DNA of 64,000 bases from JBJENW01 sp051880395 (GTDB lineage Bacteria > Bacillota > Clostridia > Lachnospirales > Lachnospiraceae). Position 1 is the stretch's first letter; every line of letters begins with the position of its first letter. The stretch spans positions 9,471-73,470 of the forward strand of contig JBJENW010000108.1 in assembly GCA_051880395.1 (NCBI GenBank), read 5' to 3'. The notes under the pieces were generated by a model that did not search any database, had not been told where the DNA came from, and worked only from the letters and a program-made list of their open reading frames with translations. Of the stretch, positions 16,620 to 26,247 are shown one piece after another. Position numbers and translations under genes: made by a program.

Positions 16620-17819
16620 TCAAATCCCCTGACAAAGCTGATTCATGGATAATACGATTCCCATGATGTCGGCCGAACATTTTTCCATGTTTTGGGACAG
16701 ATAATTCACTTGAGAACGTGCTTTTTGAATCAAGGACTGGTTATAGTCCAAATGCTCCTGCAATTTATGCTGACGGTTGATGAGATTCTGCCGCTCTTTT
16801 TCTATCTCTTCGTCATCTAACAAAATATCGATCTGATCAAACCACAGTTTCTCATCTGTCAGATTCAACTCATGTAAAATCCTGCTTAATTTTTCCTCAT
16901 AATATTCTAAATCATCGCTGGTTTCCATATACTTTTTACGCTGTTTCACACTGTCCATATACTGTTCCCATTCGTAAAGCAGCTCCTGACCACTTTTTAC
17001 ATGATATTTTGCACAGGCATAATCAACCGCATTTGTTACATTCACATACTTCACTTTCATCTTATTTTCGCGCTCAATCGCATAATTCCGGTTGACGTTG
17101 ATTTTATGCAGTTCGGTAATATTGTACTGACGTTTCATAAAAATGCCAAATGTTAACATTGCGACAACAAAGATCAGAAGGAAAAATGCATTTTCACAAT
17201 GCAGACGAAATCCCTCCTTCAAAACAAATAGAAGCACGATCCCTACTCCACAGACACCACACAGACAATACAATAATTGCTGCAGCGTGGTCTGTTCTTC
17301 TGTCAGCTGTTCTTGTCGTATTGCCAACTGCTCTTTTTCGCTCGACAAATATTGCATATCTCGTTTCACGGCTGCCTGATATTTCTCGTTTGCCTGTAGG
17401 CGACGAATCTCATCCGGCATTTCCTCTTCCTTCTGCTGCATCTGAAGAAAAATCGCATCTTCCATCCGATGGCCTGCTTTTCGGTAATTTTCTCTTGCAT
17501 TTGTCAGTTTGCGCACATTTTGAACCGTCTCTTTGAGTTCCGCACTTTTTTCTTCCGGAAGTGCTTTCAGCTTTTCAATATCAGCCAGATAATCGCAAAC
17601 CTCATGATATTCTTTTCGACCTTCCTCTAACTCTTTTGTATTTTCCATGATCGTTTCACACTGAGAAACGATATAGTGTTCAATTTCCTCTCGATTACTT
17701 TTCGGTTTTGACACCCGCTCCACTGGCGGTAATTCCGGTTCTTCCTCCTCGCCAACCGAATATTGCTGAATCGGCTTTGACTGCTTTTCATTCTTTTTTT
17801 TCCAATGAAACCACTTCAT
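16620..17819 (-). CDS. Coiled-coil membrane protein, unknown function (unit gene 4)
   Basis: A 399-residue protein, not recognised. It begins with a basic WFHWKKKNEK stretch, then a long charged helical region (about 40-190) with heptad-like spacing, two adjacent membrane segments (about residues 190-210 and 215-235), and a second long coiled-coil region to the C terminus. Both coiled coils would face the same side, most likely the cytoplasm. GGGGGAG ribosome site upstream; 24 bases after the TPR-like gene. It is the last gene of the four-gene unit and would anchor the complex to the membrane if the products interact (inference). Confidence 0.7.
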   Translation of the reverse strand: MKWFHWKKKNEKQSKPIQQYSVGEEEEPELPPVERVSKPKSNREEIEHYIVSQCETIMENTKELEEGRKEYHEVCDYLADIEKLKALPEEKSAELKETVQNVRKLTNARENYRKAGHRMEDAIFLQMQQKEEEMPDEIRRLQANEKYQAAVKRDMQYLSSEKEQLAIRQEQLTEEQTTLQQLLYCLCGVCGVGIVLLFVLKEGFRLHCENAFFLLIFVVAMLTFGIFMKRQYNITELHKINVNRNYAIERENKMKVKYVNVTNAVDYACAKYHVKSGQELLYEWEQYMDSVKQRKKYMETSDDLEYYEEKLSRILHELNLTDEKLWFDQIDILLDDEEIEKERQNLINRQHKLQEHLDYNQSLIQKARSQVNYLSQNMEKCSADIMGIVLSMNQLCQGI

Positions 17820-17843
17820 AAAAACTCCCCCTTATTTTCTTCA

Positions 17844-18668
17844 TCAGAAGACACATTTTTGCATATATTCATTTTTCCAGGCCGCCATGATCGTGTCCGC
17901 CTGTTCATAAAACGCATTGATCTCTCCTTTTTCACGCAGTTCATACAACTGCTGCATCTGTGCATCTTCGACTAGTTGTTCCCTACTATTCTGATCCTTC
18001 AAAAACGCTTCGATCTGATCCGAGGCATACTTTGCTTCTTCCATAAGACTTCGTGTCTTTTCTTCCCCATATGCCAAAAAACAGGATGCCCAGTACTCCT
18101 GCCCGATCTGACTTGTATCTTGATAAGTGGAAGCCATTTCAAAACAATGCATCGCATCCTCAAATAAAAATATTCCGGCATAAGCAGTGCCGAGATTATT
18201 CCAAACCTGACTTTGAAACACTGGTTTTTCCTCTTTTGTTTCAGAAAGCAGCAGTATTTTCCGATATTCCTGAATGGCAGCCACATATAAGTGTTTTTTT
18301 AGCATACGGTCCGCACGCATTTTTTTTCGTTCTACCGGATTTTTCTTTTGAAACTCCTCAATCGTACTACATATCATAGAAATTTCCGAAGGTGTATGAT
18401 ATCCGCTCGCCTGTAAAAGACTTTCCATAAACAGCGCCACGTTTTTTCTTCGCCAATACAATTCCATTCGCTGCGCCAGGGAAGGCATTGCCAGCTCTTT
18501 TGTCACCCATTCCAGAAATGACTGCCGCATAAAGGACGGCTGCGCCAGATCAATATTTTCCTGAATAAAATAGCTGATCTCCTCCAGGTTATAAAGATGC
18601 AATGACAGTTCTTCTAACTCATACGGTGTTTGTGCCTGATTACGCCGGCATAAAATCACACTGCTCAT
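17844..18668 (-). CDS. TPR-like helical protein, unknown function (unit gene 3)
   Basis: A 274-residue all-helical protein with no signal peptide. Residues 120-190 look like one to two tetratricopeptide repeats (QVWNNLGTAYAGIFLFEDAM, 20 residues, is the clearest). The N-terminal half has aromatic-rich helices (YNLEEISYFIQENIDL) that often occur in small cytoplasmic scaffold proteins. It lies 17 bases after the actin-like gene and 24 before the coiled-coil membrane protein. A scaffold role inside the four-gene unit is inference; no enzyme motif is visible. Confidence 0.7.
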   Translation of the reverse strand: MSSVILCRRNQAQTPYELEELSLHLYNLEEISYFIQENIDLAQPSFMRQSFLEWVTKELAMPSLAQRMELYWRRKNVALFMESLLQASGYHTPSEISMICSTIEEFQKKNPVERKKMRADRMLKKHLYVAAIQEYRKILLLSETKEEKPVFQSQVWNNLGTAYAGIFLFEDAMHCFEMASTYQDTSQIGQEYWASCFLAYGEEKTRSLMEEAKYASDQIEAFLKDQNSREQLVEDAQMQQLYELREKGEINAFYEQADTIMAAWKNEYMQKCVF

Positions 18669-18685
18669 TTCACATTCCCCCCTTT

Positions 18686-19918
18686 TTATAAACGAATCAC
18701 ATATTCCCAGGTTTGCCCGGTTGCAGCAAAAAATTCTCCGAATCCCTGATCTGTTAAAGACACCTTCACTTCCCGATCAGAAAGAGGTTCTGCTTTCACA
18801 TGGAGCCGCGTCGTCCTTGGAGGCCGTTCGGGGAGTTCCGTTAACTGCAATGTCTGAATCTGTGCATTTCGACTTTGTGGCAATTGCAGATAAAAATCAA
18901 TTGCTGATGATTTATCAAGGATAATATCACATTCCCCTTTTGTCTCATACCAGTTTTCGCCGGCTGAGATCAGCGTAAACATACCATCCCCCTGTGCCCC
19001 CCGCACTTTCATACTGACATTGACCTTCATCTCATTTTCGCCCATGTAGACAAACGGCCATTGCTGATTTGAATCCCGAATTGCTGCAAAATAACAGGCT
19101 CCTATGGAAAACAGATTTTTTCCCATAAAGGCTTTTCGATTCTTACACAAAATCTGCAGTGATTGCCGCATCCATCCTCCTTCAAACAAATCTCCTGTCA
19201 GATAGACTGCTGAAACGATTCGCCCGGAAAGCTGTTGATTTGCCATTTCTGCAAATGCAGAATCTTTTTGTTCCCCAAGCGCTCCGAGTTTTTCTTCCGT
19301 AACCGTCACAAGCTGTGGACTGGTTTTCTGACTTCGTTCCAGACACCATGCAAAGATTTGATTCTCTTTTTCCCGAAACATCAAAACATCATGCAGCCAC
19401 AGTTCCCGCTTCTGATTCAGCGTATATACATAAAAACTTTCTTTATAATTTTGAATATGCCAGTTTGCTGAGGAGATTCCTGCTTTTTTCAACGCCCATC
19501 CCAGTTTGCGCACCAGTTCTTTATTGACTTCCTCCATTGTAAGAACCAGCCGATCTACGCGAAACGGTGTTCCATTTTTTTCCGGAAGTGCCAGAACTTT
19601 CCGAAAAAACAACGCCAGAAGTTCAAACGCTTCGTAGCTTTCTTTGTCCCAGACGATTTTTTCTTCAGACATTGTTTTTTGTATTAAGTGATCTGCAAAA
19701 CAAGGTTCGTTGAGCTGCATCTGCTTTTTTGCTTCATCCCCGTATAACCAATAGCTGGAATTTTTCTTATGTCCGATCACCAGAGGGATCTGATAGACAT
19801 TTCTTCCTGCGACAGCACTCACCGTTTCCGGTTTTTCACTGTCTGCACGCATGAAACTGAGCATCACGCTTGTGTCACTGATATCCATGCCCGCATAACA
19901 TCTTATACCTTCTATCAT
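18686..19918 (-). CDS. Actin/Hsp70-fold-like protein, DUF5716-type (unit gene 2)
   Basis: A 410-residue protein. The start IEGIRCYAGMDISDTSVMLSFM resembles a phosphate-1 motif of the actin/Hsp70/FtsA superfamily, and AVYLTGDLFEGGWM near residue 230 sits where the adenosine motif (hydrophobics then G-G/D) is expected. The C-terminal quarter is beta-rich, like a substrate-binding lobe. I recall Lachnospiraceae proteins of this size filed as DUF5716; this link should be tested by profile search. It follows the 1181-residue gene by 17 bases with GGGGGAG upstream. An ATP-driven chaperone-like or cytoskeletal role is inference only. Confidence 0.68.
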   Translation of the reverse strand: MIEGIRCYAGMDISDTSVMLSFMRADSEKPETVSAVAGRNVYQIPLVIGHKKNSSYWLYGDEAKKQMQLNEPCFADHLIQKTMSEEKIVWDKESYEAFELLALFFRKVLALPEKNGTPFRVDRLVLTMEEVNKELVRKLGWALKKAGISSANWHIQNYKESFYVYTLNQKRELWLHDVLMFREKENQIFAWCLERSQKTSPQLVTVTEEKLGALGEQKDSAFAEMANQQLSGRIVSAVYLTGDLFEGGWMRQSLQILCKNRKAFMGKNLFSIGACYFAAIRDSNQQWPFVYMGENEMKVNVSMKVRGAQGDGMFTLISAGENWYETKGECDIILDKSSAIDFYLQLPQSRNAQIQTLQLTELPERPPRTTRLHVKAEPLSDREVKVSLTDQGFGEFFAATGQTWEYVIRL

Positions 19919-19935
19919 ATACTTCTCCCCCTTTT

Positions 19936-22900
19936 CTACAATATCAGGAACTGGTTGTTCACATTTTTCTCTCGACTTTTGTATTTTTCCATCAGACCAA
20001 GCATTGTTTCACTGTCTTCGAGTGCTCTCGATACTGCCATTCCGTTTAAAAGATCATATCGACTGTCATCATTTTCATTATAACCATCCGCATTCTGAAT
20101 CACATTGCTTCCAGTAATATCCCATATACCATCGATTTTTTCCTGTACATAGTATTGAATTTTTTCCCCAAAGAACAACACAAAACTTTTGACATAAATC
20201 CCTTCATACATTTCCTGCATTCGCTCTTTCTTGAAATCAACTTGCAGATCATATTCGGGTTGATAGCAGAGCATCACTTCTTTTCCCGGATCTGTGCGAT
20301 ACTCAATAAATATTTTATCATAAAGATAAAATTCCTGCTGAATTTCATGAGGAAACTGTTTATAAAAACGGAAATACAAACCTTTCTGTATGCATTGTCC
20401 CAACAAGTCTTCGACAATTTCGCGTTCCGCCTGTGACAGACTCTGCTTCTGCGACAGCCATTGCAGTAATGCCAGCTCTCCCATTTGATTGATTGTATGT
20501 TCCTGATACTGATGTAATAATTCTTCAAAAACAGACTCCGAAACAACCATCTTTTTCACAAAACTGCAATATGAATAGTAAGAAACATATGCTGCACAGA
20601 TTTCACTGCGACCACCGCTTTTGCAATAACTCTCATAAATCTCATCCGTATTTTCCACAAATACCGCCGTGGAAAGCATCTGAACCAGGAGACGTTCTTC
20701 CAGCTCTGCGGTATCCACCAGGAAATTCTTCGCCGTGCGAAAGAGTGCCGCCATTTTTGCGGTCGGTCCCTCATAATATTTGACCAGATAGTTCAGCAAA
20801 ACATCATTATATTTTCCTGCACGATACGCCGCCTCACTCAGATACAGTAGATTTTTTTCCCACTCATATGCGTGCTCTATGATCAAATAACTGCACAAAG
20901 AAAGAAGTCGTCCACTCTGCAATTGATCTACACTTCCACACGGAATCTGTTCGTATGCAGCTTCATACTCATGCAGTTCCACTAAAATCTCCACTGCCAT
21001 CCTGTGTGCATCTCCATCGAGCAGTGAAAGATTTTCCTTTTTCAGATAAGGTGCTACCCGCTCAAAATCCCCCGCCTCATAACAATACCGAACTAACTCA
21101 CAAATAAGCGTTTTTCGATATTCTTCGCGGATTTCTTTTGCTTTGATCAGATGCATCAGTAAATCCATTTTATCATTTTGCATCGCTTTTTCGACCGGAC
21201 TACTCGAAAAATAATGCAGCAGATACGGAATCTTTTCCGGTGCCCATGAAATACATTTGCGTATATAATGTGATGGATGCATCAGTTTTTCCAGCTCGCA
21301 ATCCTCTAAACCTGTCAAAAGATTTCCATATATATCTTCTAAAAGGATCACATAATTCGCAGAATAAACCTGCACATAAGCGATATGATTTACAAGTGGT
21401 ACAACCTGCACTTTTTTCCACTCCTGCTGCGCTACTATGACGTAACGAATATCTGGTCGTTTGCAGACAAACTGACAAGTATAAAACAGTTCCGATAATT
21501 TCTTTGTAATTTCCGGATTAACCATTCCCGCTTCTAAAGCAGTATCATAAATCAGTGCCAGATTTGCATCCATATGATGTTGTTCCATCTGGCGCAATGC
21601 AAAATCTTCTATATTCTGCATATAATGTTCCAGCACATCCGGCTGCCTGTTACGATTTTTAATGATATTTACATACAATATCGCTTTTCGCGCTACCGGA
21701 AGCGTATTTGTATTATATTGGAAATAAATCTGCACCTCTTTCGGCAATGGGTCCGTTCGCTGACTATCAATGGAAAGCAGATAGGATTCATATAGATTCG
21801 TGATACGAAAATCTTTTTCGATTCCCATCGCATACCAATGCTGATACTGTACTCCGTATTTCGAAAAGCGAGTCAGATAACGGCAGATTATCTCTGCTAA
21901 CTCCTCTGTCTGATATTGTTCATAACAACCGCACAAAATCTGATAGTTTTTTTCATCAAACGAACGCTCCATGGACAGTAATTTCAAAAAACGCTCCATC
22001 ATCGCATGTGTGAGCCCCTTTCTCTGAAGCCCCCACAATAAAATCCGTTTCTCATATGTTCCCAGTTTTTTCATCAGATTCGGTTCTTCCTGATAAAGAT
22101 AAAATGCCTCCATATAGAAAAATGGACTGGCATGTCCGCTGCAAATGTGTTTTTCCAGTGCCTGTTGGCGTACCTTGTGATCGGTGAAATAATCTTCTCG
22201 TAAAAACAAGAGCACCCAGAATAAAATCTCCGGTTTTCCTCTCTTTTGATAGATGACCTCTATCTCTTCTGTAAGCTTATTTACATAAGATGCTTCTCGC
22301 TCTATCAATGTCAAAAGATACAGATAATACGCCCATTCTGTCGTATCTGTCTCTTTAAAATGTTCGCGCTTAAATGCATCTAAAATCCATTCTGCTTCCT
22401 GTCGCTGTTTATTCAAAAGATACGCCTGTGCTTTCATCAAGCGATAAATATCCTGTTTTGTCAATCGAAACAATTGATCTAATAATTCATTTGACTTCTG
22501 ACACCATTCTCCCGTCACGATTTTCTGAAATCGATAATCCATATACAGTTTTGTTAATTCTGCCTGATATTTTTGTTTTTCCCAAATCAGCTTTTTCTGT
22601 TGAGGATGTCGACTCGTCTGCTCCACCAAAAGTTCCACCTGCTCAATTTGATTCGTTCCTGCAATCGTAATGCGAATGAAATTTTTTCCATGATGCAGCT
22701 TTTGGGGATCGATCACATAAGGAATCTGCAGTACATCTCCCACAAAATCCTCTGTTTCAAACAATTGTTTACTAAAACAGATTCCCGCAGAATCTGCAGT
22801 GACCGAAAGACTGAGATACCCCCAGCTGTCTTTTTCAACCTGTAAAAGCTCCTGACTCGGTTCCTTGATATCTTGAAAATTACGCGTAGAATCCAATACA

Positions 22901-23481
22901 CGAAATGCGATCCGCTTTTTCTTTTTCAAACCACACAGATACTCTTCTACCGCCTGGCTGCCATTTGAATCCCGACAAATTTCCCGATATAATAATTTTG
23001 CCCGGTCATCTTCATTATGTAACAACTCCCGAAATGCCGATGAATGAAAAAACTGTTCGGCTTCTTTTGGCGCTGTCTGCGCCAGCCGTACAAAATCATG
23101 CATATGGCGCATCAACCCTGTACTTGTCTGTTGATAATTTCTTGTCACATATGCAACAAAAGAAAGGCTATATTCCCCACCGTTGCAAATAATTGAAAAA
23201 ACACCTTTTTGAATATTTCCTTCCTCTAATCCTTCGCTATGAAATTTATATTTTACTCTGACCTGTGTACCGCTAAAACGGGCGATCTTACATTCCATTC
23301 TCCCATTTGAAGAAAAAATCTGTCCCTCAATCGGAACACGATTCAGGCTATTGATCTGAAATTCTCCCGTGCAGCACTGTCCCAATGGAACATTCAATTC
23401 TATTTTTTCCACTGATAACTCTACAACCGGTCTGTCATAATTAAATTGTCCTCTTGCTAGTTCCTCTATCCGTCTCTGCAA
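19936..23481 (-). CDS. Large helical-solenoid protein, DUF5717-type (unit gene 1)
   Basis: An 1181-residue protein starting at a TTG with AGGTGG upstream; no suitable ATG is near. Residues 1-115 look like a beta-sandwich (VVELSVEKIELNVPLGQCCTG, then alternating strands), followed by a second beta domain to about 300. Residues 300-1080 are an almost continuous series of aromatic-rich helix pairs, as in an alpha-solenoid. The end (about 1080-1150) returns to beta strands. No signal peptide and no enzymatic motif. The architecture fits proteins I recall as DUF5717 in Lachnospiraceae. First gene of the four-gene unit, with its own promoter and a leader hairpin. Confidence 0.7.
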   Translation of the reverse strand: MQRRIEELARGQFNYDRPVVELSVEKIELNVPLGQCCTGEFQINSLNRVPIEGQIFSSNGRMECKIARFSGTQVRVKYKFHSEGLEEGNIQKGVFSIICNGGEYSLSFVAYVTRNYQQTSTGLMRHMHDFVRLAQTAPKEAEQFFHSSAFRELLHNEDDRAKLLYREICRDSNGSQAVEEYLCGLKKKKRIAFRVLDSTRNFQDIKEPSQELLQVEKDSWGYLSLSVTADSAGICFSKQLFETEDFVGDVLQIPYVIDPQKLHHGKNFIRITIAGTNQIEQVELLVEQTSRHPQQKKLIWEKQKYQAELTKLYMDYRFQKIVTGEWCQKSNELLDQLFRLTKQDIYRLMKAQAYLLNKQRQEAEWILDAFKREHFKETDTTEWAYYLYLLTLIEREASYVNKLTEEIEVIYQKRGKPEILFWVLLFLREDYFTDHKVRQQALEKHICSGHASPFFYMEAFYLYQEEPNLMKKLGTYEKRILLWGLQRKGLTHAMMERFLKLLSMERSFDEKNYQILCGCYEQYQTEELAEIICRYLTRFSKYGVQYQHWYAMGIEKDFRITNLYESYLLSIDSQRTDPLPKEVQIYFQYNTNTLPVARKAILYVNIIKNRNRQPDVLEHYMQNIEDFALRQMEQHHMDANLALIYDTALEAGMVNPEITKKLSELFYTCQFVCKRPDIRYVIVAQQEWKKVQVVPLVNHIAYVQVYSANYVILLEDIYGNLLTGLEDCELEKLMHPSHYIRKCISWAPEKIPYLLHYFSSSPVEKAMQNDKMDLLMHLIKAKEIREEYRKTLICELVRYCYEAGDFERVAPYLKKENLSLLDGDAHRMAVEILVELHEYEAAYEQIPCGSVDQLQSGRLLSLCSYLIIEHAYEWEKNLLYLSEAAYRAGKYNDVLLNYLVKYYEGPTAKMAALFRTAKNFLVDTAELEERLLVQMLSTAVFVENTDEIYESYCKSGGRSEICAAYVSYYSYCSFVKKMVVSESVFEELLHQYQEHTINQMGELALLQWLSQKQSLSQAEREIVEDLLGQCIQKGLYFRFYKQFPHEIQQEFYLYDKIFIEYRTDPGKEVMLCYQPEYDLQVDFKKERMQEMYEGIYVKSFVLFFGEKIQYYVQEKIDGIWDITGSNVIQNADGYNENDDSRYDLLNGMAVSRALEDSETMLGLMEKYKSREKNVNNQFLIL

Positions 23482-23506
23482 GTCGCCACCTGCTTTATCA
23501 TTTATT

Positions 23507-23541
23507 ATATAGCGATTCAGCTCGTTTCTGAATCGCTATAT
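23507..23541 (-). promoter_or_regulatory. Perfect 14-bp hairpin/operator in the leader of the four-gene unit
   Basis: ATATAGCGATTCAG and its exact reverse complement are separated by seven bases. The hairpin lies immediately downstream of the -10 box at 23553-23558, close to the expected transcription start. It could be an operator overlapping the start or a 5' stabilising hairpin. No U run follows, so it is not a terminator. Confidence 0.7.
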
Positions 23542-23552
23542 GAATCGGTTTC

Positions 23553-23581
23553 ATTATACCCTATTTTCAGCCACTATGCAA
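23553..23581 (-). promoter_or_regulatory. Promoter of the four-gene unit
   Basis: Minus strand TTGCAT and TATAAT with a 17-base spacer. The -10 region shares the 14-mer AATCGGTTTCATTA (plus strand, 23543-23556) with the palindrome region at 16169-16182. Confidence 0.7.
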
Positions 23582-23618
23582 CAAGTGAAACCTTTTCTCG
23601 TGCAGGTTCTCTCTTTTT

Positions 23619-26174
23619 TTACTTTATTTTTACATTTTTCGCAGCACTATACGCTCCGTAAATCCGTTTTCCTGTCGAATCCTTTTTGTAGGCTCGAATC
23701 CTGATTTGATATATTTTTGACGTTTGCAGATTTTCCAGAAGCTTTCCTGTCGCACTTGTACGAAGTACCGTCGGCGTATTTTTCCCGTTTTTCAATATTG
23801 AAATCTCGTACCCATCTGCCTCTGACGTTTTTTTCCACGATAATTTCACAGTTCCCTTCTTCGATGATTTTGCTTTTGTAACTACCGTTTTTTTCACTAC
23901 GATCGTCTTCCATTTTGCATAAAAACGTTTCGATCCGGTGCTGGATCTTTCTAGCTTTGTCACCGATTTTTGAAAACCCGCATCCGTATACCAGCCTAAA
24001 AACAAAGAACCTGATTTCTGTGGATTTTTCAAATTGATCGTATCTGTTTCTACGGTATAGATTTTGGGATTTTCTTCTGCATTTTTTCCGCCATTTAGCT
24101 GATACGTGATCGGATATTCCCGAATGTTCCAATGTGCATATACATTCTGATTCTGCGTAATCGTCACTTCCTGATCCGGCAGAATCCGCTCGCCGCCTGT
24201 CTTTTTTGTAAACCATCCTGCAAACCGGTATCCCTCTTTCGTCGGAATCGGAAGCGTTCCATAAGTTTCTTTTTCCGTAACCGTCTGTTGCGTTTTTTCT
24301 AAAATACCACCTTGTGAATCAAATGTCAGTGTATAGGTTTTCGGCTTTTGTGTCTCTTTCACCTGCTGTGTACCGGTTAAGACATAACGAAATACGCGCA
24401 ATGCCTGATCGGGCTTTCCATCATATCCAAACAACGCCTGATTATCCCAGGAAGAGCCGCCATACCAATCCTGCACATGCTCGTAATCATAGGACTTTGC
24501 GTATTCCGATGCCCAGCCGGAACCGTGTTCTCTCCAGAGTTCCTTGTTTTCCTCTAAAATCTGCTGTGCATTCGCACTAGAAAAGTCGTATTCCTGTACC
24601 GGAATCCATGCAGGCTCCCAGTAAAATGCACCGACACCTGCATCTCCAACATCCGCCACCGCCTGCATTACAGACGCTACTTCTGTCACCTGTCCCTGCC
24701 CGGATACTTCATAAGCCAAATCTTTGCATGATTCGCCAACATTATTATTCTGTCCGTCATGGTCCTCTAAATCTTTGACATAAGAAGTCTCCGCAACCAT
24801 GACTTTTTTGTGATACGTCTGTGCGACACTGCGCAGGACACTTGTCAAATTATCCGTCGCTCCATGCCAGAACGGATAATACGATGACGCAAATACATCA
24901 TAGTCAACATTATTCTCCTGCAGATACTTTGCAATCGACAGATAATTTCCGGTTTTCTGCGGGTCTGTAAAATGCAATGCCACCAAAATTTCTTTTCTAT
25001 ATTCATTCGCCACTTTCCGAACCGCACTGCTGCCCGCTTGGAATAACTGACATTTTTCCCATGTTTTTGTCTCGCCGCACATTCCGTTATTGGTCTCGTT
25101 GCCCACCTGTACCATACAGACATCGACACCGGCATCGAGAAGTGTTTTCAGACTTTGTTCAGTGTAATCATACAATTTCGTTTTTTTATCCTCAAACGAA
25201 AGACTGCTCCATGCTTTCGGTGTCAGCTGTCGCTCCGGGTCTGCCCAGAAGTCAGAGTAATGAAAATCGATCAGCACTCTCATTCCTGCCTCTGTCGCCC
25301 ATTTCCCCATTGTTTCTGCTTTTTTTAGGTCACAGTTTCCGCCGCCATACCCGTTTCCGTTCGCATCATACGGATCATTCCACACACGCAGACGCACTGC
25401 ATTCACACCACTGTCCGCCAACAGTTGGAAAAAACCGGCTCCGTCCAGTTCTTTTCCCTCAAAATCACGATACGTCACGCCACTTTCCACTTCCGAGATG
25501 TACGATGACACATCCACCCCTCGTAAAAAATCTGTATTCATACCGGATACCTGCTCCACCTGATAAATGGATTGCTCTCGCTCAACCCCTTCTGTTTCCA
25601 ATTGACGCAGGCAAAGCTCATCGACATATCCCCAGCCTGTGTTTTTCGTTCCTGTCACGCGAAATCCCAGTTCGACCGTCTTTTCCTTTTCCACAGTAAA
25701 CGTAACGCTGCATTTTTTCCAATTTTCCCATCCGTCATCTTCCTGTTTCGTATTTCCGATCGTTGTGTCAGCGTACACTTCGACACGCTCTCCGTCGCCG
25801 CCCATTGCCCAGCCGCTCAGCGTATATTTTCCCGGTTTCAAAGTCACCGCCTGATGGAAACTAAAACTACCGGTGCTCCCTGTATCTCCACCAAACCAGA
25901 AATTGAAAGATTTACTGCCAGAAACCCGGTTTGAAAGATCTTGTGACTGGATACTCTGATAGATCCAGTTATTTTCTGTTCCATCCAGTTTCGTGTACTG
26001 CCAGCCATCTAAATCCAGCTCAAATCCCGGATTTGTCAACTGATCCTGCTGTGTCTGTCGTGTAGAAAGCTCTATCGTGTTTTCTCCTGCATACACTGAC
26101 AGCGTCTGTATATTACTTTCAATTACAAAAAAAGCTGCCAAAACGGCAGCATATTTTTTCCACTGATTTTTCAA
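23619..26174 (-). CDS. Secreted endo-beta-1,4-galactanase, GH53
   Basis: Degrades beta-1,4-galactan side chains of pectin (type I arabinogalactan) outside the cell. The 851-residue protein starts at TTG with an AGGAGG site seven bases upstream and has a signal peptide (about residues 1-29). Order: carbohydrate-binding beta-sandwich (about 40-195), GH53 barrel (about 215-600) with acid/base E360 in QVGNETNNG and nucleophile E462 in MVAETSYV, two InlB-type repeats (about 625-765, each ending in the Y-A-H/K-W pattern), and a fibronectin-III-like domain to the end. No sortase signal is present. A LysR gene lies just upstream in the same orientation. Confidence 0.93.
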   Translation of the reverse strand: MKNQWKKYAAVLAAFFVIESNIQTLSVYAGENTIELSTRQTQQDQLTNPGFELDLDGWQYTKLDGTENNWIYQSIQSQDLSNRVSGSKSFNFWFGGDTGSTGSFSFHQAVTLKPGKYTLSGWAMGGDGERVEVYADTTIGNTKQEDDGWENWKKCSVTFTVEKEKTVELGFRVTGTKNTGWGYVDELCLRQLETEGVEREQSIYQVEQVSGMNTDFLRGVDVSSYISEVESGVTYRDFEGKELDGAGFFQLLADSGVNAVRLRVWNDPYDANGNGYGGGNCDLKKAETMGKWATEAGMRVLIDFHYSDFWADPERQLTPKAWSSLSFEDKKTKLYDYTEQSLKTLLDAGVDVCMVQVGNETNNGMCGETKTWEKCQLFQAGSSAVRKVANEYRKEILVALHFTDPQKTGNYLSIAKYLQENNVDYDVFASSYYPFWHGATDNLTSVLRSVAQTYHKKVMVAETSYVKDLEDHDGQNNNVGESCKDLAYEVSGQGQVTEVASVMQAVADVGDAGVGAFYWEPAWIPVQEYDFSSANAQQILEENKELWREHGSGWASEYAKSYDYEHVQDWYGGSSWDNQALFGYDGKPDQALRVFRYVLTGTQQVKETQKPKTYTLTFDSQGGILEKTQQTVTEKETYGTLPIPTKEGYRFAGWFTKKTGGERILPDQEVTITQNQNVYAHWNIREYPITYQLNGGKNAEENPKIYTVETDTINLKNPQKSGSLFLGWYTDAGFQKSVTKLERSSTGSKRFYAKWKTIVVKKTVVTKAKSSKKGTVKLSWKKTSEADGYEISILKNGKNTPTVLRTSATGKLLENLQTSKIYQIRIRAYKKDSTGKRIYGAYSAAKNVKIK

Positions 26175-26247
26175 ATTTTTTCCTCCTTGCCATACCGTTT
26201 ACATAACTTCTTTTATTTTACCACTTCAAAAAAAAGAACGCAACTAC

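Noticed and set aside
24977..25699. Plus-strand open frame of 240 codons inside the galactanase gene
   Set aside because: Composition is unlike a protein (very high Pro, Ser, His, Arg), no start signals, and it lies wholly opposite a well-recognised gene.
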